DNA of 23,224 nt from JBAZJI01 sp964596325 (GTDB taxonomy: Bacteria > Patescibacteriota > Minisyncoccia > Minisyncoccales > JAGOPM01). The first letter of the stretch is position 1; each line of letters starts with the position of its first letter. The notes under the pieces were generated by a model that was not told where the DNA came from, did not search any database, and saw nothing but the letters and a program-made list of their open reading frames with translations. The DNA is taken from NCBI GenBank assembly GCA_964596325.1, contig CAZQSQ010000012.1, positions 1 to 23,224 on the forward strand, given 5' to 3'. Of this stretch, positions 14,801-19,261 are shown one piece after another. A program made the position numbers and the translations under genes.

Positions 14801-15122
14801 CCATTTTTCCCAAATAATAGCGCGAGGCTTCTTGTAAATTGAGGCCCGGCAGCTCGAGCTTGAGAATATTATTAGAAAGGGTAGCGAGGCTGAAAGTCAT
14901 GGTTTTTCCCTGCAGCTGAGTGCTGGCAACCGATTCTTGGGGTGTGACTCTTAAAATATATTCCGTTTGGGCTTTAAGGGGGCCGGCAATCCGGTATTCG
15001 ATAGTGGAGTTTCCGCCAAAGCTTGTCAGCTTGGCATTGTCGATGTAAATGGTCTCATTGGCCGCGGCTAGCGCTGTTTGGGCCCAGAAAAAGAAAAGCA
15101 GGGAAAGCAATAATTTTTTCAT
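11844..15122 (-). CDS. Large secreted protein with C-terminal C39-like cysteine protease domain
   Basis: A 1092-residue exported protein. It starts with a signal peptide (MKKLLLSLLFFFWAQTALA, cleavage probably after ALA). The first ~800 residues look like several beta-rich modules with scattered Cys (for example CCTAPTAEM, CMECSEDAIG). The last ~260 residues match the papain-like peptidase C39 family: Gln827 (HVQWAEPW) as the oxyanion-hole residue, Cys848 in NYGCGDASLSMVIAHW, His975 in SQHYVVLLGF and Asp1003 in LIINDPAMD. C39-type domains process peptides or act as secreted peptidases or transpeptidases. A TTG two codons upstream (15128) is less likely than the ATG at 15122, which has AGGA in front and a TGTTATAAT box 15 nt upstream. 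Confidence 0.85.
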   Translation of the reverse strand: MKKLLLSLLFFFWAQTALAAANETIYIDNAKLTSFGGNSTIEYRIAGPLKAQTEYILRVTPQESVASTQLQGKTMTFSLATLSNNILKLELPGLNLQEASRYYLGKMEITPKEPLLNPLSVSTPAGPPALNEVTSAPSLKAQEIELNLNCFVQQGKITVTAFAFASEAAKKPRGSFFVLGYREKSPADYQSYLYGTNSDKIPADTTIVGTMTTEKGQSPANGERYCFKGYFSANGENPIELLPKKPVCCTAPTAEMSGKKLEPYKKGEAKRRVETSKDKKTACGQNGLCTQVTEEWGTGLEIFAAAYEENEPNQICMECSEDAIGWQGPNYKKDEKLYSSCHAYGADKRDRLNSAYFTLKGLRSGMQYRCHTVFYYGTVFPRKDYGPNVYARTKKISAFIEDFCNQTAGQISVLISTFGYNVNDNKNKVTVSALYREIGTTNWLESEQITLPDPKSKIPRNLAEGQKLINERTVAPHNEGGNWCYPIGEGQYQITIKNLAAGTTYEFRPKVTVENGHPDTNLQYEPKKIYPDRYQDDFETKNFRTAGTFNTVVFPDIKYSEEYNNQPIAFNAKFKNAKKDFWGWFVIGALQSADKWCTPQQRIRGGFDFNYKLPIGLTKLKACDNSKPLSKDKQFYRMANTDYNVMAFANYQGADGKWRLYQSDALLFRQNIADKSKIIDISAQLTGEKPTLIKISAKIQSKDPNVSCFFQIKENTGANYNKIYSSPEVKPVNGICTFTLSEYGTPLFWTSDTWWDGWKKVLRSKERNISIQHHLLPLTKYILGMRLRDYTGIVSTVEKGAPSNILDKEVNTPQFSSYIENVPVHVQWAEPWGSYVLESGHSMANYGCGDASLSMVIAHWYRQSKGQAAGFAAKWDKYIYPEVCAKLRGAWKGYCKDLGSEPNPLSVQRWEELQGMTQGGAWQAKTIKEKLRLVGLDIEPVCTHNMAQIRKNYLNKNIPLVVKTRPSINSCRSQHYVVLLGFYDNRQFYLNGQEALNYLIINDPAMDHEEDKPRWINVQTLVSRTGGIYCGPHAVGNHATAEDIYTIDAMENGAFAVFPRNLNEEKNPNYLQTVAARTGCSQKFLNRFFYGK

Positions 15123-15137
15123 AATCAAATTTTCCTA

Positions 15138-15146
15138 ATTATAACA
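15138..15146 (-). promoter_or_regulatory. Extended -10 promoter of the C39 gene
   Basis: Minus-strand TGT-TATAAT (hexamer at 15138-15143), 15 nt before the ATG. Confidence 0.65.
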
Positions 15147-15157
15147 TTCGAAGAATA

Positions 15158-15192
15158 TAAAAAACAACGCGGCCTGTGATAGCACAGGCCGA
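15158..15192 (-). terminator. Terminator after the small exported protein
   Basis: 9-bp stem (15170-15178 with 15183-15191, CGGCCTGTG type), 4-nt loop; minus-strand T run beyond it. Confidence 0.85.
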
Positions 15193-15208
15193 TTTTGGTT
15201 GTTTTTGT

Positions 15209-15649
15209 TTACTGCTGCGGAATGAATACTCCGCTTTCTAGGGCATCTTCTGGATAGAAGAATGTCGCGTTTGCCGTGGCGACCCAGCCGCTTTTGGGCA
15301 GGCCGAATACTTCGATGGCAAATGTTGCCTTGCCGCTAGTTTCCAGACTAAACGAGTGTTGTCCGGAAAACTTTTCTCCATTCAGGCCGCTTGTTTGGAT
15401 TGCGTGGTCCGTGATACAAACTTCTAGGGTTGTTCCGGAAGGATATTGCGGATGCCTTATCTGGATAGTAATCTGGAGATTTTTTCCAGCGAGCTGGCTG
15501 ATTTCGCCAAAGAATGTTCCGCTCTGCGGGCCAGTTGGTGAAAAACTGGTGATAGAGATGTTTGGGGCTTCTATCTTCTGTCCGCAAGCGCAACAGCAAA
15601 GCGCAGCCAAAAGGGCAAGGGCGAGTACAAAAACAAATGTATTTTTCAT
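15209..15649 (-). CDS. Small exported protein, possible lipoprotein
   Basis: A 146-residue protein with a hydrophobic leader (FVFVLALALLAALCCCACGQK). Four Cys stand at the end of the leader (CCCAC), so it may be lipid-anchored through one of them, although none is in an ideal L-A-G-C lipobox. The mature part is a single beta-rich domain (ISITSFSPTGPQSGTFFGEIS, ATFAIEVFGLPKSGWVATANATFFYP), which looks like an Ig-like fold, but I do not recognise a family. The start is firm: AAGGAGG (15657-15663 on the plus strand as its complement) and a strong promoter with 17-nt spacing. It is followed by its own terminator and then the C39 gene on the same strand. Confidence 0.8.
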   Translation of the reverse strand: MKNTFVFVLALALLAALCCCACGQKIEAPNISITSFSPTGPQSGTFFGEISQLAGKNLQITIQIRHPQYPSGTTLEVCITDHAIQTSGLNGEKFSGQHSFSLETSGKATFAIEVFGLPKSGWVATANATFFYPEDALESGVFIPQQ

Positions 15650-15678
15650 TTAAGGTCCTCCTTAACTAGACTTTCAGA

Positions 15679-15888
15679 TTATGCATATATTATAGCATAA
15701 AAATGGCTAAAAATCAATGGGCGAAGTTGCATGCAAAATAAGGCTTTTTGAGCATATGTTTTGCAGCACTCACAAGCGCCGAAAAGATAGGGGCCCAGAA
15801 CCGCAGAATAAATCAAACCCAACAATGATAAAAAAATGAAATTCTGTCCGCTAAATTGTGGACTTCGGCTGTTTTCCACAGGTGGCAT
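15679..15888 (-). CDS. Doubtful small membrane ORF, 69 residues
   Basis: An open frame with a hydrophobic stretch (NFIFLSLLGLIYSAVLGPYLFG) followed by CECC and a second hydrophobic end. A minus-strand TATAAT (15915-15920) lies about 27 nt upstream, but there is no Shine-Dalgarno and its 3' end covers the whole promoter of the next gene. It may be real or chance. Confidence 0.25.
   Translation of the reverse strand: MPPVENSRSPQFSGQNFIFLSLLGLIYSAVLGPYLFGACECCKTYAQKALFCMQLRPLIFSHFYAIIYA
15689..15717 (-). promoter_or_regulatory. Promoter of the small exported protein
   Basis: Minus-strand TTGATT (15712-15717), 17-nt spacer, TATAAT (15689-15694) with TGC extension. The leader carries AAGGAGG. 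Confidence 0.75.
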
Positions 15889-15916
15889 TGACCCAATTTA
15901 TTTATCCGAGTAAAAT
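15888..15916 (+). promoter_or_regulatory. Promoter of a candidate small RNA
   Basis: TTGACC (15888-15893), 17-nt spacer, TAAAAT (15911-15916): one of the best-matched promoters in the window. No plus-strand gene follows before the terminator at 15982. Confidence 0.6.
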
Positions 15917-15922
15917 TATATC

Positions 15923-16007
15923 GTAATTCCATTGCTCAAAACCGGGCATTTCCCCTGGATAAGGATTTGTGGCGGTTTTTCACTCCCCGTACTCTGGGGA
16001 GTTTTTC
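15923..16007 (+). ncRNA. Candidate small RNA of about 85 nt
   Basis: The region lies between the promoter above and an intrinsic terminator (ACTCCCC 15982-15988/GGGGAGT 15996-16002, then TTTTC). It has no ATG-started frame. A second small hairpin is possible (CCGGG with CCTGG around 15943-15956). It does not match SRP RNA, 6S, tmRNA or RNase P RNA by eye. Alternatives are a leader or attenuator for the gene at 16069, or a terminator for read-through from an unseen transcript. Confidence 0.4.
15980..16007 (+). terminator. Terminator upstream of the 16069 gene
   Basis: 7-bp stem ACTCCCC/GGGGAGT, loop GTACTCT, T-rich tail. There is no protein gene on the plus strand between it and the previous plus-strand gene at 11812. 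Confidence 0.8.
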
Positions 16008-16043
16008 TTTGGTATTTTTAACTTGGAAGAGCTGGCCCTTCAA

Positions 16044-16052
16044 TGGTATAAT
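16044..16052 (+). promoter_or_regulatory. Extended -10 promoter of the 16069 gene
   Basis: TGG-TATAAT (hexamer 16047-16052), 16 nt before the ATG. Confidence 0.65.
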
Positions 16053-16068
16053 TGGGTATCAAGTGATT

Positions 16069-16725
16069 ATGAAAAATCCAGAAACAATCAAACCAAATCC
16101 CGAGCAAGAAAAAGAAATAACCAAAAGTGACCTGCCCGTTAATGTCTTGAAGGAACCCGCGCCTGATAAGGAAAATATTTTGGCCGCGGAAGGCGCCGAT
16201 CTGGCCGAGGCCCAAGCTGAGCTGGAAAATGCTTTTGGCAATACCAAATCCAAAACCGTTGAAGCAGGCAAAGAAGCCGGGGCGGAAAAAATTTCCAGCA
16301 AAGATTTTGTTGAGGCAGTGGCTAATAAGGAATTTTTTGCCGACCGCAATGCGCCGCCGTTTTTCCGCGAGTTTATCAGCTACCTTGGAGCAAGGCTGCC
16401 CGCCGCGATTAGTGCTGAAGAGTTTTGTGTCGTTTATCAAAATTCCTTGGATGAATTTTTGCAACAGAATTGGCAAAATGTGCGCCAAGACATGGATAGG
16501 GAGGTCGAATATTTTAATAATCCGCGCAAGAAAGAGGAAATGCTTGAGGCCGGTATTCTGCCCCAAGACAAAGAAGAAAGGGATTTGACTAAAAACGCTT
16601 ACTTGGAGCAGATTGCCAGCACAGCTAGCGAGTTTTTCCCTAAAGAATTTTCCGGGAAAGTCCTGCAAATTTTGGAGGCTGATGGCCAAAAGCAGGCTCT
16701 TGAGAGCTACTTTGAGTTCCGCTGA
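16069..16725 (+). CDS. Hypothetical acidic protein, 218 residues
   Basis: No family recognised. The N-terminal ~75 residues are charged, Glu/Lys/Pro-rich and probably disordered (KPNPEQEKEITK, ADLAEAQAELENAF). The rest looks alpha-helical and ordered (FFREFISYLGARLPAAISAEEFCVVYQNSLDEFLQQNW, here read in parts), with ...FFPKEFSGKVLQILEADGQKQALESYFEF at the end. No signal peptide or membrane segment is visible; it is probably cytosolic. Start at ATG 16069, because a longer frame from 15967 would cross a terminator and promoter. It is followed after 18 nt by a membrane-anchored protein, so the two probably form an operon. Confidence 0.72.
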   Translation: MKNPETIKPNPEQEKEITKSDLPVNVLKEPAPDKENILAAEGADLAEAQAELENAFGNTKSKTVEAGKEAGAEKISSKDFVEAVANKEFFADRNAPPFFREFISYLGARLPAAISAEEFCVVYQNSLDEFLQQNWQNVRQDMDREVEYFNNPRKKEEMLEAGILPQDKEERDLTKNAYLEQIASTASEFFPKEFSGKVLQILEADGQKQALESYFEFR

Positions 16726-16743
16726 GAAAAAATTTAATCGAGT

Positions 16744-17301
16744 ATGAAAAAAGTATTAGGAGCATTTTTTATTGTGGTAGTTCTGGCGGTGATGGCCGCC
16801 TATTTTATCCAAGATCAAGGCGCGAAAAATGCGGCCCAACGAGCCCGTGAAATCGAGCTGGCCACGGCTAAAAAAGATGCGCCGCGCCCTCCGACAGAGA
16901 ATCCCCCCGGCCTGGCCCTTAGCCTTAAAGAGGCTTTGAAACGTTCCGAGGAGCGTTCGGGCCGCAAAAATTTATTGTTTTATTCTTATGAGGCTTGGCA
17001 GGTTGCCTCTGATGGCCGCGCCCTTAATTATAGAATCGGCTCTTATGATAAAACCGCCAAACAAATAATATACCTTTGGGTTGATAGGCTGGGCAGCGAA
17101 AATTTGGATATTATCGAAAGGCCCCAGGGGCTTAATGCTTGGGAGGCGGGGAAGATCAAAGACAGCCTCGAATTGGCAAAAGAGGCTTTGGCTAAATATC
17201 AAAGTTGTGAGGATAGCTTGGATATAAAGATAGCCGGGGAAAAGGCCTCTATCAGTTGTTTGGCGCCCAGTTGGCAAACCGATTTGGCGATTGTGAAATG
17301 A
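16744..17301 (+). CDS. Membrane-anchored hypothetical protein, 185 residues
   Basis: No family recognised. An N-terminal membrane segment (VLGAFFIVVVLAVMAAYFI, residues 4-22) is followed by a charged coil-like linker (residues 23-50) and an outside domain with ALNYRIGSYDKTAKQIIYLWVDRLG and two Cys (CEDSLDIKI, SISCLAPSW) that could form a disulfide. It lies 18 nt after the 16069 gene, with no terminator between, and ends in a terminator. There is no strong Shine-Dalgarno, but the ATG fits the start of the membrane segment. Confidence 0.75.
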   Translation: MKKVLGAFFIVVVLAVMAAYFIQDQGAKNAAQRAREIELATAKKDAPRPPTENPPGLALSLKEALKRSEERSGRKNLLFYSYEAWQVASDGRALNYRIGSYDKTAKQIIYLWVDRLGSENLDIIERPQGLNAWEAGKIKDSLELAKEALAKYQSCEDSLDIKIAGEKASISCLAPSWQTDLAIVK

Positions 17302-17307
17302 TTTTTT

Positions 17308-17330
17308 GGGCCGCTCCAAAGCGGCTTTTG
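17308..17330 (+). terminator. Terminator after the 16744 gene
   Basis: GCCGCT (17310-17315)/AGCGGC (17320-17325), then TTTTG. Confidence 0.8.
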
Positions 17331-17347
17331 CCTTTGGGGGATTAGAG

Positions 17348-17373
17348 TGCTATAAATAGTGTAATATGGACAA
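17348..17373 (+). promoter_or_regulatory. Promoter and operator-like half-site of the NrtR-like gene
   Basis: TGC-TATAAA (hexamer 17351-17356), 9 nt before ATG 17366, so the mRNA is probably leaderless. GTGT (17359-17362) and ACAA (17370-17373) are 7 nt apart, as in the two GTGT-N7-ACAC sites near 18160 and 18226. Confidence 0.5.
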
Positions 17374-18040
17374 AAAAGACCAATACCTGAACCCTTCTTT
17401 AACGGTTGACGTGGTTGTTTTTACGATTGTCGACGGGGAACTCAAAGTACTGCTGATAAAAAGGCCCCATAACCCTTTTTGTGGTTTTTATGCGTTGCCC
17501 GGCGGGTTTTTGCTTAAGGGGGAAACTATGGAAAAAGCCGTAGAACGCTTAATTCATGATAAGGCCGGGGTTAAAAAAATATACTTTGAGCAGCTTTACA
17601 CTTTCGGGGGCTTAGATCGCGATCCGCGCGGGCCGGTATTTTCAGTTGCCTATTTTGCCCTCATGCCAAAGGAAAAAATAGTTTTTGCCGATCTGGCCGA
17701 TGCCCAATCTCCGGAATTTTGGCCGGTAAAAAAGTTGCCCCGCATGGCTTTTGATCATGCGCAGATAATAAAATACGCGCTTAACCGGTTGAAGATGAAA
17801 CTGGAATATACCAATGTAGTTTACTCGCTTCTGCCCGCGGTTTTCACGCTGACGCAGCTGCAAAAAATATATGAGACGATTTTGGAGAAAAAAATCGATA
17901 AGCGCAACTTTCGGAAAAAATTTGCCCAGCTGGATTTATTGGAAGATACCCACAAAATCCTTAAAGGGGATAGGGCTCGCCCTGCCAAATTATACGCCTT
18001 CAAGCATCCCCAGAAAGAAACTCTGAAAAAATTTTTTTAA
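17366..18040 (+). CDS. NrtR-like regulator with degenerate Nudix domain
   Basis: A 224-residue protein with an N-terminal Nudix domain and a C-terminal winged-helix-like domain (from about residue 150: YSLLPAVFTLTQLQKIYETIL, then NFRKKFAQLDLLEDT), the layout of NrtR and related regulators. The Nudix box (47-69) is broken: G47 and E53 are kept, but REUxEE is RLIHDK, so two catalytic Glu are lost and one is Asp. Enzyme activity is unlikely; the domain probably senses a ligand such as ADP-ribose or a sugar phosphate. NrtR proteins repress NAD-metabolism genes. Palindromic sites at its own promoter and downstream of it suggest autoregulation and control of the next operon, which contains a nicotinamidase-like gene. 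Confidence 0.85.
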   Translation: MDKKDQYLNPSLTVDVVVFTIVDGELKVLLIKRPHNPFCGFYALPGGFLLKGETMEKAVERLIHDKAGVKKIYFEQLYTFGGLDRDPRGPVFSVAYFALMPKEKIVFADLADAQSPEFWPVKKLPRMAFDHAQIIKYALNRLKMKLEYTNVVYSLLPAVFTLTQLQKIYETILEKKIDKRNFRKKFAQLDLLEDTHKILKGDRARPAKLYAFKHPQKETLKKFF

Positions 18041-18054
18041 CGAATTCCGGTGCA

Positions 18055-18080
18055 AAACTCCCCGCCGAGCGGGGTTTTTC
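18055..18080 (+). terminator. Terminator after the NrtR-like gene
   Basis: CCCCGC (18060-18065)/GCGGGG (18069-18074), then TTTTTC. Confidence 0.88.
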
Positions 18081-18132
18081 TTTTATAAATAAAGGCTAAA
18101 CCGGCCAAGGAGCAATTATTCAGGGGAGGGGC

Positions 18133-18161
18133 TTGACAGGCCTTCCCTACCCTGATAAAGT
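18133..18161 (+). promoter_or_regulatory. Strong promoter of the kinase/phosphatase/vWA operon
   Basis: TTGACA (18133-18138), 17-nt spacer, TAAAGT (18156-18161) with TG extension at 18153-18154. The start is predicted near 18168. Confidence 0.7.
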
Positions 18162-18175
18162 GTAAGTAATACACT
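18159..18175 (+). promoter_or_regulatory. Operator-like palindrome at the -10/start site
   Basis: AGTGTA-N5-TACACT, perfect 6-bp arms, overlapping the -10 box and the likely transcription start. A repressor bound here would block transcription. The NrtR-like protein encoded just upstream is the obvious candidate. Confidence 0.5.
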
Positions 18176-18442
18176 AATGAAGAAAAGTAACCGGAGATAT
18201 CCGGTAAAAAATATCCTTCAATATAGTGTATATTTCACACCAAGTTCTCTAACAATGAAAGGGGAGGGAAACTTCCCCGAATATGCGACGAATATCTAAA
18301 ATTACCGATTAACAGAATTACTCAAACGAATAAGTGCCAAAGCATTCCTTGAAACAACAAATAGGCAGTGGAAACTGCAAAATAGTTAATTGTTTGCCAC
18401 GAGGCAGCAAAGTTTATTGAACAGGCAGAGGAAGGAGATAAG
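18168..18442 (+). promoter_or_regulatory. Long structured 5' leader of the operon
   Basis: About 275 nt without a gene, containing four short hairpins: ACCGGA/TCCGGT with loop GATA (18190-18205); GGGGAGG/CTTCCCC with a GAAA tetraloop (18261-18278); GCAGT/ACTGC with loop GGAA (18365-18378); TGCC/GGCA with loop ACGA (18395-18406). No T run follows any of them, so they are not terminators. AAGGAG (18432-18437) comes 5 nt before the first ATG. It could be a riboswitch-like element, an unstudied leader RNA or a separate small RNA; I recognise no known class. Confidence 0.4.
18226..18240 (+). promoter_or_regulatory. Second GTGT-N7-ACAC site in the leader
   Basis: GTGT (18226-18229), 7-nt spacer, ACAC (18237-18240): same spacing as the site at 18159. 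The centres are about 66 bp apart. Confidence 0.4.
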
Positions 18443-19261
18443 ATGCCCATAAGAGATTTATTTGAGCATTGTTGCGGCAGTATTGCCGGCAAAGAGCATA
18501 GGCGGCTTTGGAAAAATAACCAAGACGCCTTGTGCTTAAAAAGCGAGGAAAATGCGATTGTCGGGATTGTCTGTGATGGTTGCGGCTCTCAGCCGCACAG
18601 CGAGATCGGCGCCCAAATCGGCGCCCAGCTGGTAACCCAAAAGTTGCTGGATTCGCTAAAAAAACCATTCAGACTGAATCGATGCTTGGAGGAAACAAGG
18701 CAGGAAATCATTTCCAGTTTAAGAGTAATGCTTAGTGCGGGAATTATCGGCCAAAATATGATTGAGGAAGCTTTGCTTTTCTCCATCATGGGTTTTGCCA
18801 TAACGCCGGCGTTTTGCATGATTTTTTCCATCGGGGATGGTGTTTATATTCTTAATGGGCGCATTAATCAAATCGGCCCCTTTGAGGATAATGCACCGCC
18901 TTATCTCGGATACGAACTGTTTGAAGAAGTGCCTTTTGCTCCCGCCAGCCTTAGATTTAAGATCCACGCAATTATCCCTACCAGAAAGCTCCAAAGTTTG
19001 TTAGTGGGCAGCGACGGTTGCCAGGGATTTCTGGAAAACTGCGAGTGTAAAATCCCGGGCAAAGACGAAACAATGGGCACGCTCCAACAGTTTTGCGCTG
19101 ATGACAGGTATTATAAAGGATATCTGCCAAACAATCGGCTCAAAGTTGCCAATCGCGAGCATGTAAGCGGAGACTGGGTTAACCAAAAGCTCATCATCGA
19201 GCAAGGTTTGCTTAGCGACGACACGACCTTTATTGCACTGCGCAGAAAGGAGGGCAAATGA
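18443..19261 (+). CDS. PP2C-type protein phosphatase
   Basis: A 272-residue member of the PPM/PP2C family, a metal-dependent Ser/Thr phosphatase. Motifs in order: NNQDAL (D28), IVCDGCGSQPHSEIGAQ (D45, G46; metal site), MIFSIGDGVYILN, LLVGSDGCQGFL (D191) and LLSDDTTFIAL (D259/D260). These give the metal-binding Asp set, so it is probably active. Cysteines near the N-terminus (HCC, DGCG) are unusual. It resembles the PP2C of TerY-P triads (YegK type) more than classic PrpC. AAGGAG precedes the ATG by 5 nt. The stop overlaps the next start (ATGA), so translation is coupled to the kinase. Confidence 0.9.
   Translation: MPIRDLFEHCCGSIAGKEHRRLWKNNQDALCLKSEENAIVGIVCDGCGSQPHSEIGAQIGAQLVTQKLLDSLKKPFRLNRCLEETRQEIISSLRVMLSAGIIGQNMIEEALLFSIMGFAITPAFCMIFSIGDGVYILNGRINQIGPFEDNAPPYLGYELFEEVPFAPASLRFKIHAIIPTRKLQSLLVGSDGCQGFLENCECKIPGKDETMGTLQQFCADDRYYKGYLPNNRLKVANREHVSGDWVNQKLIIEQGLLSDDTTFIALRRKEGK

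Noticed and set aside
15850..15965. DnaA-box-like words (TTTTCCACA, TGGATAA) that could suggest an origin
   Set aside because: None matches TTATNCACA exactly, they are few, and no dnaA/dnaN genes are near.
15967..16068. GTG-started extension of the 16069 protein
   Set aside because: It would include a terminator hairpin and the -10 box of the gene.
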